NCBI RefSeq assembly: GCF_021390535.1
Contig: NZ_JAJUXG010000024.1
Span: 43,957 to 107,956, forward strand
Source: Dyadobacter sp. CY312
Lineage (GTDB): Bacteria; Bacteroidota; Bacteroidia; Cytophagales; Spirosomataceae
Direction: 5' to 3'
Length of the DNA: 64,000 nucleotides
Under the pieces are notes generated by a model. It had not been told where the DNA came from and did not search any database. It saw only the letters and a list, made by a program, of their open reading frames with translations. Both the position numbers and the translations under genes were made by a program. This document shows positions 1 to 8,748 of the stretch, piece after piece. Each line of letters begins with the position of its first letter. The stretch's first letter is position 1.

Positions 1-1058
1 ATTTTAGGTCCCCGGTTTTCTTCGTGCAGGGTATTCAAATCGTAATTCACAAATAGGTCGACAAAATTCCGAAAGCCAAGTTCTGCTCCTATGCCATATC
101 GAAAATCATTCAGGTAATAGTTCATACGCTCTCTATCTTTATCCTTGGTTCCTTCTCTTTGCGTTTTGGAATAACTTCCCAGACGATATCCTCCATAAAC
201 ACCTGCACTGATGTAGGAAACAAAGGAATTACGAAAGCTAACCGTTGGCATCAAGGACAGATTCACATTGGGCACAACCAGTTTACTTTTTTTCATTTCT
301 ACCTCTTTACTATCTTCTATAATTGAATTAAACTCAACTCTTTCAGCTCCCTTTACTATGGTATTATTACCATCATACATCAGATTGTACCAGGAGAAGT
401 CAACGCCTAAATCAAGATGAAAACTCGCTTTTTTACCGCTCGCGATTTTGGCACTTGTGATATATCCAAGGCTCACAAATCTGGATCCGAAAGGTCGCAG
501 GTCATAATCCTCTTTATTGTAGACACCTGGCTCGTTTGATCCGTAAGTGTTTAACCCCAAGGCAAAAGCAAATCCCTTTCTAGGACTGGATCCGCCACGT
601 GATCGGGTAAAATTCTTCCCCAAACGTTTATAATCAATATCCTTGGAATCTTCGGCATCTTCGTCTTTCACGGAAACTCCGCCGGCATCAATTTTCACCT
701 CTGTATCCCCATCCTTCACATGTATACCACGTATGCCGATCCTTACATAATCCTCTTCTGATTTGTCTTTCACATATCGGTTGCCGTCAATTTCCTCTCT
801 CAAATAAGTTGTATCTGCTTTGGTAGAATCCAGTCTTACCTGAAGATCTTTCAGCAGTGCGTTTAAGTCATACTTCATAATCTTATCCAACTCCTGCCGA
901 TTTTCTCCGTAAATGATGAGCCGTGTCTTATTTCCGAAAGTTACGATGATGGAATCTTTTTGAACTTTGCCCTGAGACAAGCTGCTCACCCGTGCTTCCA
1001 CACTGCTACCCAAAACAGATAGCAGTAAAATCAATGCTAAATACAATTTAGTTTTCAT
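1..1058 (-). CDS. Outer-membrane beta-barrel protein, C-terminus off the left edge
   Basis: An open frame starts at the ATG at 1058 and continues without a stop to base 1, giving about 352 residues of a partial protein. It opens with a signal peptide (MKTKLYLALILLLSVLGSS, then an EAR-type cleavage region). Residues of roughly 30-140 are charged and probably periplasmic, and include a duplicated motif in the region IGIRGIHVKDGDTEVKID. The rest alternates polar and aromatic residues ending in strands such as FVSLGYITSAKI and FRYGIGAELGFR, as in Bacteroidota outer-membrane barrels. It lies 12 bases downstream of the anti-sigma-like gene, so the three genes probably form one operon. Function is unknown; it could be the target or sensor output of the sigma pathway (inference). 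Confidence 0.8.
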   Translation of the reverse strand, partial: MKTKLYLALILLLSVLGSSVEARVSSLSQGKVQKDSIIVTFGNKTRLIIYGENRQELDKIMKYDLNALLKDLQVRLDSTKADTTYLREEIDGNRYVKDKSEEDYVRIGIRGIHVKDGDTEVKIDAGGVSVKDEDAEDSKDIDYKRLGKNFTRSRGGSSPRKGFAFALGLNTYGSNEPGVYNKEDYDLRPFGSRFVSLGYITSAKIASGKKASFHLDLGVDFSWYNLMYDGNNTIVKGAERVEFNSIIEDSKEVEMKKSKLVVPNVNLSLMPTVSFRNSFVSYISAGVYGGYRLGSYSKTQREGTKDKDRERMNYYLNDFRYGIGAELGFRNFVDLFVNYDLNTLHEENRGPK

Positions 1059-1070
1059 GGCTAATAGATA

Positions 1071-1847
1071 TTATAGTTTTGTTCTCTCTTTAATATTTTG
1101 ATATTTTTCTGATACTTTTTCCTCTCCGGTTTTTAATCTGTCATCCACACGTGCTACAAGCGCCTTAGGATTAAAACCGACATCTTCCCAGTCAACAGTC
1201 TCGCCCTGCTTTGCATTTTTCAACTGACGGAATATTCTGGTGAAGCGCGACGGCTTTTCTTTTTCTTCATTCACAACCGGCTCTTCCACCCGAACAACAA
1301 TTGTTCTGTTTTCCTGCTTAGGCACCTTTGTTTCAGTGAATGCAACATGCGTGTTTTCCATGTTTTTGACAGTAGCTATTTCGGGTAGAGATATCTCAGA
1401 CTGCGGTTCCAAAACGACAGGAGCATTAGTAGTTGCAAGCCGAGCTGGTTCATTCAACACCTCCTTCTCCTTTTGAACAACACGAGGAGAAATGCGGGGC
1501 CTCATCTTTTCAACTTTACTACTGATGTTTTTTTCCGGAACCACCTCTGCCAACTCCACGGCCGCTTCCTGAGTAAGCTGAGGCTTGGCTGAGCCCTGCG
1601 GGATCTCTACCGGATTCTGATGACCAGCCAGCTGAGGTGTTACTTCTCCCGACTGATTGATCCAAACTGAATAACCTGCCATCAATGCAACTGCGACACC
1701 GGCTGCTGCATACCAGATCCACGCCGTCAAACGTCGCTCTTCCTTCTTTTTCCCCTGATTTAAACGATCCCATGCCGTAGCAGAAGGTTGTTTCTCTAAG
1801 CCATGGAGCTTAGTCCTGAAAATATCATCAATAGGATGCTTTTTCAT
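1071..1847 (-). CDS. Membrane-anchored anti-sigma-like protein
   Basis: A 258-residue protein with an N-terminal cytoplasmic segment of about 40 charged residues (including TAWDRLNQGKKKEERR), one membrane helix at about residues 42-63 (WIWYAAAGVAVALMAGYSVW), and a long, charged, low-complexity periplasmic tail. Its start overlaps the end of the ECF sigma gene by 20 bases, which suggests translational coupling. Single-pass proteins of this shape next to ECF sigma genes in Bacteroidota usually act as anti-sigma factors that hold the sigma factor at the membrane. No recognisable zinc anti-sigma motif is seen, so the role rests on position and topology. Confidence 0.7.
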   Translation of the reverse strand: MKKHPIDDIFRTKLHGLEKQPSATAWDRLNQGKKKEERRLTAWIWYAAAGVAVALMAGYSVWINQSGEVTPQLAGHQNPVEIPQGSAKPQLTQEAAVELAEVVPEKNISSKVEKMRPRISPRVVQKEKEVLNEPARLATTNAPVVLEPQSEISLPEIATVKNMENTHVAFTETKVPKQENRTIVVRVEEPVVNEEKEKPSRFTRIFRQLKNAKQGETVDWEDVGFNPKALVARVDDRLKTGEEKVSEKYQNIKERTKL

Positions 1848-2418
1848 AATTCACTTTTTTTTTAAATCCTACTTCCCATTCTGCAACCATTTTTTGCAAC
1901 AAAGCCCTCGCCCGGTGAAGCTGTGATTTGGACGTACTTTCTGTAATTCCCATCATTACGGCAATTTCGCTATGTGCATAACCTTCAATGGCATACAAGT
2001 TGAATACAGTTCTATAACCCACTGGCAAATCTCCGATAAGTTCCAGCAATTCCTCCGCGTTCAGGTTTTGATCTGCCAATGTATAATCCGGGATATTTTC
2101 TGCCTCATCAGATAATGTGTCCTCCAAAACCCTCTTCTGCTTCCTCAGATGTCCCAGTGCCTCATTGACCATGATCCTCCTTATCCAACCTTCAAAACTT
2201 CCTTCTCCGCTAAACTGATCAATTTTACTAAAAACCCTCATGAACCCTTCCACCATAATGTCTTCGGCTATCATTTCGTCACCAGCATAGCGAAAACACA
2301 GCCCCAGCATGCGCGAGCTATATTTTTCGTACGCTTGTCGCTGTCCTTTTGGATCTTGCTTCCTAAGGGCTTTAACAAGCTGCGCTTCCTGATTAAATAA
2401 TGATAAAATTCTACTCAT
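1828..2418 (-). CDS. ECF-type RNA polymerase sigma factor
   Basis: A sigma-70 family protein of 196 residues from the ATG at 2418; an upstream TTG at 2442 would add eight residues that are not family-like. Region 2 is visible in YEKYSSRMLGLCFRYAGDE and EDIMVEGFMRVFSKIDQF with the typical FEGWIRRIMVNEAL segment. Region 4 is YRTVFNLYAIEGYAHSEIA followed by MMGITESTSKSQLHRAR, the helix-turn-helix that reads the -35 box. It overlaps the anti-sigma-like gene by 20 bases. It probably directs transcription of this operon and of envelope genes elsewhere, held inactive by its neighbour; the inducing signal cannot be read from sequence. Confidence 0.93.
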   Translation of the reverse strand: MSRILSLFNQEAQLVKALRKQDPKGQRQAYEKYSSRMLGLCFRYAGDEMIAEDIMVEGFMRVFSKIDQFSGEGSFEGWIRRIMVNEALGHLRKQKRVLEDTLSDEAENIPDYTLADQNLNAEELLELIGDLPVGYRTVFNLYAIEGYAHSEIAVMMGITESTSKSQLHRARALLQKMVAEWEVGFKKKVNYEKASY

Positions 2419-2539
2419 TCCATCTGGTGGTTTCGGTAGCAAGATGCTTAATTATGTATCTGAGGTTGCATGAGCTCTCTATCTTTTTTAAAATAAAGAA
2501 CCCTTTTTTATTGATCCATATTCTTGACAAACTCAAACA

Positions 2540-2547
2540 CAAACATA
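2540..2547 (-). promoter_or_regulatory. Candidate -7 element for the ECF sigma operon
   Basis: On the minus strand the bases read TATGTTTG, an exact match to the Bacteroidota -7 consensus TAnnTTTG. It implies a leader of about 115 bases before the ATG at 2418. No good TTTG at the -33 position was found, so the assignment is tentative. Confidence 0.35.
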
Positions 2548-2648
2548 TCTAACTGAAAATCAAAAGAATATGCATTTACAAATAGCATTTACCAGTGAAC
2601 CATAAAACTTCTTTTTCTCTCAAAAAAAATATATTGGGTTTCATCTTT

Positions 2649-2656
2649 TAGCTTTG
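2649..2656 (+). promoter_or_regulatory. Candidate -7 element for murI
   Basis: TAGCTTTG matches TAnnTTTG exactly and sits 30 bases before the murI ATG, a sensible distance. A -33 TTTG at the right spacing is not present, only an A-rich tract. Confidence 0.4.
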
Positions 2657-2686
2657 ATGTCATAATCTATATCAAAACACATTTGC

Positions 2687-3496
2687 ATGTTTGATTCAAC
2701 GGCTCCGATAGGAATATTTGATAGCGGTATTGGCGGGATGACCGTCGCCAGCGCTGTAACACGACTTTTACCAAAAGAAAATACCATCTATTTTGGTGAT
2801 ACGGCCCATCTGCCGTATGGTGATAAATCAACAGCCGCAATTCAGGCATATTCTATAAAGATCTGCAACATGCTTTTACAGCAAAATTGTAAACTGATAC
2901 TGATTGCCTGTAATTCTGCCTCAGCTGCTGCATTTGAACTTGTGAAAGAATATGTCGGGAGCAAGGCGCACGTCCTGAACGTAATTGACCCGGTTGTCGA
3001 TTATATCAAGGAACATTACGATGGGAAAAGTATTGGACTGATCGGGACAAAACAAACAGTGCTTTCTAATGTGTACAAAAAGAAAGTAGATGCACTAAAC
3101 AAGAACATTCAGTTAAAATCGCTGGCAACGCCATTGCTAGCCCCAATGATTGAAGAAGGATTTTTCGACAATAACATCAGCGAAAGCATTATATCCAGCT
3201 ATTTGTCCGATCAATCTTTGAAAGATATTGAGGCACTTATCCTGGGTTGTACACACTATCCGCTTATAAAAAAACAAATAGCCTCATTTTACGGAAGCGA
3301 TGTTGAGATTCTGGATAGCTCAGAAATTGTGGCCAATTCGCTCCGCGCCATATTGGATCAACATTATCTGATCAATGAAAAAGGAGAAGGTAAACGGCAA
3401 TTTTATGTTTCCGATTATACCCTCTCCTTTGAACAGTCTACCAATATATTTTTCGGCCGGCAAATCCAGCTGGAACATTATCCTCTCTGGGAATAA
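2687..3496 (+). CDS. murI: Glutamate racemase
   Basis: Converts L-glutamate to D-glutamate in the cytoplasm for peptidoglycan precursors. The 269-residue length is normal. The N-terminal IGIFDSGIGGMTV segment, FGDTAHLPYG at about residues 37-45, and the two catalytic cysteines in ACNSASA (Cys75) and GCTHYPL (Cys188) are all present. It starts at the ATG at 2687 and stands alone on the plus strand, diverging from the ECF sigma gene. Its stop codon directly abuts the stop of the converging GH106 gene with no spacer. Its product feeds MurD (D-glutamate ligase), encoded elsewhere in this window. Confidence 0.97.
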   Translation: MFDSTAPIGIFDSGIGGMTVASAVTRLLPKENTIYFGDTAHLPYGDKSTAAIQAYSIKICNMLLQQNCKLILIACNSASAAAFELVKEYVGSKAHVLNVIDPVVDYIKEHYDGKSIGLIGTKQTVLSNVYKKKVDALNKNIQLKSLATPLLAPMIEEGFFDNNISESIISSYLSDQSLKDIEALILGCTHYPLIKKQIASFYGSDVEILDSSEIVANSLRAILDQHYLINEKGEGKRQFYVSDYTLSFEQSTNIFFGRQIQLEHYPLWE

Positions 3497-6037
3497 TTAT
3501 TCATTGTAAATGATTTTTACCGGCCCTAATAATCCCGAAGGCATTGGCTTCCATGCCGATGCATCGAATGGCTTGTAGGTAATATCAGCTACGTTGATAT
3601 CATAGAATTTTTTCCAGTCCGGAGTCTGTTTATCTCTAAGGCGCATGTAATTGGCCGACAAATTGGTAACCTCGATTTCCAACAGGTTACCCTTCGTTTT
3701 CAAAATCCCCGGCTTTACGTCAGCAATAAAAGGAATTGACCAATAAGTGCCGATATCTTCCCCGTTGATCTTTATAGAAGCCACTTCCCTTACGTCTCCC
3801 AAGTCCAGTTGCAATTCACTCTTATTAACGACAGACTTGGGTACATCAAATTTCACAGTGTATTTCGCCGTTCCGGAAAAATAAACGGCTGAGTCAGGAA
3901 GTTGGGTCCATGAATCAAGGGTTTTGATCTTTGCACCTTTTGGCAAAGACGGCCTTCCCTTCAGAAATGTAACATCCCACGTGCCATTAACTGCAAAATC
4001 TCTTTTGATAACGACAGGATTGCGTGCATTCTTGACCCCTTCCGAAGCTTCTTCCAAAAAGCAGGACTGCCCCGGCAACAGTTTCAGATAAGCCTGAGAT
4101 ATGCCTGCACTGTCACGAAGGGTCATTAAAGATTTACCAGACATCGGATCGTTTTTAGATATAAGCCTTGCCTTACCCAATGTTATCCAACCCTCTGAGA
4201 ACCTGTTTGAAAGATTACTCACAAAATAAATTGCCTTACCCTCTTTATTTTTCTTTCGGATATAGGTCAGCCCTTTTTTTGCCAACTCCTCTTGTACAAC
4301 ACCATTTTTCAAAAGCATTTGATCCACATCATCGCCTACCTGTGTAGCTGGTAGTTTTTTTAGTTCAGTAATCTGATCTGTAAATGTCTTCTGTCTTTCT
4401 TCACGCGCTGCCATACCCGTTACGGTATCCGGCATTTTACCCTGAAAAATAACTCTACCTCCGGCACGGGCAAGCCTAAGAATCTGATTAAGTGTTTCAG
4501 CAGGCATGTAGGTTTCTGCCGGAATCAAAAGCGTTTTATACGAAGCGGCCTCCGAAGCCAAATTTCCTTTTTCATCGATCTTTAACCTGTCCAACTGCCG
4601 ATCCGAAACATAATCAAATGAATAACCTTCGTTCCATAATTTTTGAGAGAGTTTCCCAAACGGCAAATCAAGCAGCCAGCGGTCTACATGGTGTACTTCC
4701 AGAAGATTAATTCCCCCCGAAGATTTTGAAGGTTTGGCCCATAGATCGTGTATTGGGAAATATACCAATACGTCGTTATCGGGTTTGCTATCCTGTAATA
4801 TGGTCTGGCAATTTTCGACGTACTTATTCAATAATGAAAAATGTTCTGCAAAGTGCGAGGTAGGTCCAAAATTCGTGGAAGCGTAAAACAACCATCCCGG
4901 ATATGCCTCGTCAATGGGAGAATAGGTTGTTCCGTGGTAAAAAATATGATTGATTCCCGAAACAAACAACTGGTCGATCTGAGGTTTGATCTGGGAAAGA
5001 GATACTTTAAAGTGGTTTGCAAGCCAGGTAGCTGTTTCTGAACTCACCAGCTTTTTACCCGAAAAATGAGCCGCAGAAGACGCGAACTTCATCGCCAATG
5101 GATTTGGCGTCCCAAATTGTTTGATCGAGTAATCCGTATCCACTCTCAGGCCAGGAATTGAGAATCGGCTTGTACCAAATGATTCCGTTTCCGGGATATC
5201 GGCTTCGTCATACAGATCCAACAAATTACCTGGTGAACCATGAGCCTGATAACGGGTTAGAAAGTTATGATCCTTACTCCACTTCGCCCACTGATTAGCA
5301 TAACGTTCCCGAAGCAGCTCGGCGAGAGTCTGTTTGTAATCCATCCGTACAAACTCAGCATCCACTTTATTAACCGAATCTTTCAGCAGAGAGAGCATCG
5401 GTTTCAGATCGTAACCACGTCTTGCTTCAAACTCCTTTAAAAAATCCTCCGTCCAGTTGGCACCGTAAGCCTCGTAGGAATCCATGTACATGGAGCGAGG
5501 TTTCTCTTTTGTATTTGCAAAGGCAGAATCAAACCGTGTCAGATATTGAGACATTGCACTTTTATGGTACGGATCAAACACCAATCCTTCTCCACCAGGC
5601 GCTGCACGTTTAACCATCTGTTTTGTATTCTTCACGGCTGGCTCACCATCTATCACCTCCATTTGTTTCGCTCCGAGCGTAGTAGGTATGTTAGGTCCGC
5701 CAAAAGGCCATCCTGTTCCTGTTGTCATGTCTACACCCAGTCCAAGTCTTTTTCCCGCTCCGACTGTATGCTGCATCATGTCGAGCCATTTGGGGCTCAG
5801 AAATGGTATAAAATCAGCCTCAGCTCCCTTTGCTCCGTAAATCGGGATAATGTGTACACCACCCACACCCGCTTTCTGAAAGATTTCAAGTTGCTTGGTG
5901 ATATCCTGCTTCTTCACAGCACTGCCCATCCACCACCAGTATGTCCAGGGTTTGGCTGTGGAAATGTTCTGAGCACTCGTGTTGATACAAGGGAATGTTA
6001 GTAAGAAAAAAAGTATATATCGCATATTTAAAAACAT
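3497..6037 (-). CDS. GH106-type glycoside hydrolase (alpha-L-rhamnosidase-like), secreted
   Basis: An 846-residue exported protein with a signal peptide (MRYILFFLLTFPCINTSAQ; a second Met at residue 5 is an equally good start). The segment TYWWWMGSAVKKQDITKQ and the following GVGGVHIIPIYG and MTTGTGWPFGG motifs are typical of family GH106, whose known members release alpha-L-rhamnose from plant polysaccharides. The last 150 residues form a GH2-like sugar-binding beta-sandwich (LDLGDVREVASIKING, then TYWSIPF). No SusC/SusD pair or other carbohydrate enzyme lies beside it, so it is not in a visible utilisation locus. Substrate specificity is inferred from the family only. Confidence 0.88.
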   Translation of the reverse strand: MFLNMRYILFFLLTFPCINTSAQNISTAKPWTYWWWMGSAVKKQDITKQLEIFQKAGVGGVHIIPIYGAKGAEADFIPFLSPKWLDMMQHTVGAGKRLGLGVDMTTGTGWPFGGPNIPTTLGAKQMEVIDGEPAVKNTKQMVKRAAPGGEGLVFDPYHKSAMSQYLTRFDSAFANTKEKPRSMYMDSYEAYGANWTEDFLKEFEARRGYDLKPMLSLLKDSVNKVDAEFVRMDYKQTLAELLRERYANQWAKWSKDHNFLTRYQAHGSPGNLLDLYDEADIPETESFGTSRFSIPGLRVDTDYSIKQFGTPNPLAMKFASSAAHFSGKKLVSSETATWLANHFKVSLSQIKPQIDQLFVSGINHIFYHGTTYSPIDEAYPGWLFYASTNFGPTSHFAEHFSLLNKYVENCQTILQDSKPDNDVLVYFPIHDLWAKPSKSSGGINLLEVHHVDRWLLDLPFGKLSQKLWNEGYSFDYVSDRQLDRLKIDEKGNLASEAASYKTLLIPAETYMPAETLNQILRLARAGGRVIFQGKMPDTVTGMAAREERQKTFTDQITELKKLPATQVGDDVDQMLLKNGVVQEELAKKGLTYIRKKNKEGKAIYFVSNLSNRFSEGWITLGKARLISKNDPMSGKSLMTLRDSAGISQAYLKLLPGQSCFLEEASEGVKNARNPVVIKRDFAVNGTWDVTFLKGRPSLPKGAKIKTLDSWTQLPDSAVYFSGTAKYTVKFDVPKSVVNKSELQLDLGDVREVASIKINGEDIGTYWSIPFIADVKPGILKTKGNLLEIEVTNLSANYMRLRDKQTPDWKKFYDINVADITYKPFDASAWKPMPSGLLGPVKIIYNE

Positions 6038-6116
6038 TTTTGAAGTAAAGACGGCACCGGGTTTTCTTACCCTTCATTTTGCTTTTTTTTCACCGCATTT
6101 TAAGTTGCCTGACAAT

Positions 6117-6144
6117 AAAAAAGCGGAATCATTACTGACCCCGC
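6117..6144 (-). terminator. Rho-independent terminator of the respiratory operon
   Basis: On the minus strand GCGGGGTCA, a four-base loop GTAA and TGATTCCGC form a nine-pair stem (two G-U pairs), followed directly by six T. It lies 26 bases after the last operon gene and marks the end of the 16-gene act/cta transcript. Confidence 0.8.
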
Positions 6145-6169
6145 CGGCACTTATTCATGGTGATAATTA

Positions 6170-6457
6170 CTAATTCTGTTGGTAAGCCTGTCTGAGTCTC
6201 GAATTGATAAACTCACGCTCCTGTTGGTTTTTCTTACTATTACGATACCATAGGTATCCTATCACTCCTACGATAAGATAGGGCATTACAAATAGGTAAA
6301 CGATGCCCGTATTCAGCCCCACTCCTACATTGTTACGACCATTACCCATGGAACTCTCTACGCTCCCTCTGCACATGGCACATTGTGCCCACAGATCTGC
6401 TGATGAAAGAACCAGCAAAGCCAACATTCCTACGAATACTAACGCAAATTTTTTCAT
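6170..6457 (-). CDS. Small membrane protein with CxxC motif, last gene of the respiratory operon
   Basis: A 95-residue protein: signal peptide (MKKFALVFVGMLALLVLSS, cleavage near WAQ), a short exported loop with CAMC and a conserved-looking GSVESSMGNG, one membrane helix (IVYLFVMPYLIVGVIGYLWY), then a basic cytoplasmic tail. The ATGA overlap with the DUF420 gene indicates coupled translation. Its place at the end of an oxidase operon and the exported CxxC suggest a part in oxidase assembly or copper/thiol handling, but this is inference; the family has no function I can name. Confidence 0.8.
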   Translation of the reverse strand: MKKFALVFVGMLALLVLSSADLWAQCAMCRGSVESSMGNGRNNVGVGLNTGIVYLFVMPYLIVGVIGYLWYRNSKKNQQEREFINSRLRQAYQQN

Positions 6458-6999
6458 ACGTAATAAGGACTAATCATTAGGTAAACGATCACACCGCTAA
6501 TACTTACATAAAGCCATATAGGAAATGCGTATTTGACGGCTTTCCTATGTTGTGGCAATTGATTCGTGATCCCAAAATATACTGCTCTCAGAACAAACCA
6601 CACAACTCCTATTGACAATACGATATGCGATATCAATAAAAAGTAATAGGTGAATCTTAGTGTACTCCCAGTGCCGCCAAAAGGCGTAGATTCATTGGAA
6701 ATGTGATACAATATGTAACAAACCAAAAAAACAGCTCCTAACACAAATGCAGACATCATCATTTGTCTGTGTGCATTACGATTATTCTTTTTAATGAAAT
6801 AGTAACCCAAAATGAGAAACAGCGCAGTTAATGAATTAATAACGCCGATTACGTGTGGAAGCACTTTGGTCCACGCTCCTAGCTCTACTTTCTGACGAAT
6901 ACCAAGGATTGCCGCAACCGCTACCGGAATGACAATCGCTAGTACATTAATTATACGCTCGTATTTCTTTTGATTTTTATCTAATAATAAAGTGGCCAT
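6454..6999 (-). CDS. DUF420 family membrane protein
   Basis: A 181-residue integral membrane protein with about five helices (for example INVLAIVIPVAVAAILGI, VIGVINSLTALFLILGYYFI and YFLLISHIVLSIGVVWFVL). Histidines occur near helix ends (PHVIG, SHIVL, PQHRKAVKYAFPIWLYVS), as in DUF420 proteins that accompany heme-copper oxidases. It begins two bases after the SCO-like gene and overlaps the next gene by four bases. DUF420 relatives are linked to cytochrome oxidase assembly; the exact role is not settled. Confidence 0.82.
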   Translation of the reverse strand: MATLLLDKNQKKYERIINVLAIVIPVAVAAILGIRQKVELGAWTKVLPHVIGVINSLTALFLILGYYFIKKNNRNAHRQMMMSAFVLGAVFLVCYILYHISNESTPFGGTGSTLRFTYYFLLISHIVLSIGVVWFVLRAVYFGITNQLPQHRKAVKYAFPIWLYVSISGVIVYLMISPYYV

Positions 7000-7001
7000 A
7001 T

Positions 7002-7592
7002 CTATTTTTCAAACCCTTGGTCGTCTATACTCAATATCTTAATCTCCGCCATCAGCCGATCCGTCTCTTCTGAATCAGCTCCATTGTAATAACCTCTTAT
7101 GTGCCCATCACGGTCTATCAGCATCCATCTGTTTTCCGGAGCACCAATCTTTTTAGTATCTACAAATTCATTCCATTTAAGAATGCTATCCCGATCGTGG
7201 CTGCTTAACTGAATATTACGCCATCCCGCCTTGGCAACACTACTATCCGAAACTGTACGCTCATGCAGTGATAGTAACTCAAGCCCTTTCACCCCTTCTT
7301 GGAGAGCATAAATACGATTCAGATTGTCACGCATAACTCGGCAGCTGTCATCACATTGCTCGCTGAGATAACTTACAACGGTGAGGTTACCATTTAAAGC
7401 GAGTTTCTCACCCGAAACTGTGTAAAACAATGTATCGCCATTGTTTCCCCTGATCAAACCCTGCGTATCTGTTACAGGATGATAAAACGGAACGTTGTAG
7501 TGATTGGTTGCAAAGAAGCGCAGGAAGGTAAAAATCAAAGCCGGTATTACTAATGTAACGATCAGTAATCCGGCTTTGCCATATTTTTTCAT
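7002..7592 (-). CDS. SCO1/SenC-like copper chaperone relative
   Basis: A 196-residue protein with one N-terminal membrane anchor (GLLIVTLVIPALIFTFL) and an exported thioredoxin-like domain. The SCO CxxxC pair is present as CDDSC, followed by MRDNLNRIYAL. The C-terminal IDRDGHIRGYYNG and DSEETDRLM match SCO proteins. SCO proteins deliver copper to the CuA site of oxidase subunit II, which this operon encodes. Odd point: the histidine ligand that normally precedes this last motif (H-x-x-R/S-F) is absent; the equivalent stretch reads PENRWMLID. It may act as a thiol reductase or bind copper differently. Confidence 0.8.
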   Translation of the reverse strand: MKKYGKAGLLIVTLVIPALIFTFLRFFATNHYNVPFYHPVTDTQGLIRGNNGDTLFYTVSGEKLALNGNLTVVSYLSEQCDDSCRVMRDNLNRIYALQEGVKGLELLSLHERTVSDSSVAKAGWRNIQLSSHDRDSILKWNEFVDTKKIGAPENRWMLIDRDGHIRGYYNGADSEETDRLMAEIKILSIDDQGFEK

Positions 7593-7603
7593 ATTAATCT
7601 AAC

Positions 7604-7933
7604 TCAACCAAAGATGGCCTGGAAAATTGCATCTCCTTCCAGAAGAAGAGCTAAAATCAACCACGCAACGAAAATAATAGGAACCAATATCGACCATATT
7701 AACGACTTGGCCTCATGTTTTAAGTGCATAAATTCACCAACAATGTAGAATGCTTTCACAATCGTCATTACAATGAAAATACTGATTTTTAAAACACCAT
7801 GAGGTACTGTGAAGGCGATGACGAATTCCAGTGCCGTCAGGATCAAAAGTATCCAGAAAGTTTTCCAGATTGCTTTACGCTGCTCCGCACCTGCGTTAGG
7901 ATCCTGATTGTGTATATGATGAACTTCTGACAT
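7604..7933 (-). CDS. ctaF: Cytochrome c oxidase subunit IV family protein
   Basis: A 109-residue protein with a hydrophilic histidine-containing N-terminus and three membrane helices (IWKTFWILLILTALEFVIAF, ISIFIVMTIVKAFYIVGEF and SLIWSILVPIIFVAWLILAL). The motif VGEFMHLKHE is typical of prokaryotic subunit IV. It probably stabilises the oxidase core and has no redox centre. It follows the second subunit III gene by 31 bases in the same operon. Confidence 0.87.
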   Translation of the reverse strand: MSEVHHIHNQDPNAGAEQRKAIWKTFWILLILTALEFVIAFTVPHGVLKISIFIVMTIVKAFYIVGEFMHLKHEAKSLIWSILVPIIFVAWLILALLLEGDAIFQAIFG

Positions 7934-7964
7934 ATGATCTAATGATTAAAAACGTTTCTGATAG

Positions 7965-8735
7965 TTAAACCAAATAAAAGAATGTAAATACAAATACCCA
8001 AACAAGGTCAACAAAGTGCCAGTATAGACCTACTTTCTCTACCATTTCATAACTTCCACGTTTGTCATAGAATCCTGTGGCAGCACGGAAGAAGATAAGA
8101 ATATTCAAAATCACACCACTAAATACGTGCGTTCCGTGGAAACCGGTGATGAAGAAAAAGAAGTCCGCAAATGCAGGAGGTCCGTATTGGTTTTCAGTCA
8201 GATTAGCCCCGAAGACCGTTTTGGTAACTTCCACTCCATTTTCTATTACCTTGAAAACTGAACCAGTATCTGTTCCATGTATAAAGTGAGACCATTCCCA
8301 AGCCTGGCATCCAAGGAAGGTAAAACCTCCTAAGATTGTCCATAACATATATTTTTCAACTCCTGCACGATCCATCCGATGCCCGGCTTCCACTGCAAGT
8401 ACCATCGTTACACTACTTGCAATAAGAATGAATGTCATGATACCGACAAACACAAGAGGTAACGACATTCCATGCAGGAATGGAACCGCTTCATATACTC
8501 TTTCTGGTATAGGCCAGTATAGATTTGAAAACTTGAAATCAGCAAAATCACCTAAGTATGCAGGAAAGCTAAATCTCTGATACCCATAAGATACGAGTAG
8601 TGCAGAGAAAGTAAACGTATCCGATATGAGGAAAAACCACATCATCAGTTTACCGTAACTCGCTTTCATCGGCTCAATACCTCCCATCCACATTTTGGGT
8701 TCTACTGAGCCAGGTGTTGTTACATGTGCAGCCAT
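7965..8735 (-). CDS. ctaE: Heme-copper oxidase subunit III (long copy)
   Basis: A 256-residue membrane protein with the subunit III signatures WFFLISDTFTFSALLVSY near the N-terminus, a central WEWSHFI, and the C-terminal FFFITGFHGTHVFSGV and YWHFVDLVWVFVFTFFYLV. It lacks redox centres and is a structural subunit of the oxidase. It is the second of two adjacent subunit III genes, 13 bases after the shorter one. An extra loop (GTDTGSVFKVIENGVEVTK) separates helices in this copy. The tandem arrangement is common in Bacteroidota. Confidence 0.93.
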   Translation of the reverse strand: MAAHVTTPGSVEPKMWMGGIEPMKASYGKLMMWFFLISDTFTFSALLVSYGYQRFSFPAYLGDFADFKFSNLYWPIPERVYEAVPFLHGMSLPLVFVGIMTFILIASSVTMVLAVEAGHRMDRAGVEKYMLWTILGGFTFLGCQAWEWSHFIHGTDTGSVFKVIENGVEVTKTVFGANLTENQYGPPAFADFFFFITGFHGTHVFSGVILNILIFFRAATGFYDKRGSYEMVEKVGLYWHFVDLVWVFVFTFFYLV

Positions 8736-8748
8736 TGGTGAAAAATTA

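Noticed and set aside
5546..6001. 151-codon plus-strand frame over the GH106 gene
   Set aside because: Shadow of a real gene; the sequence is low in structure, and the minus-strand protein is conserved throughout.
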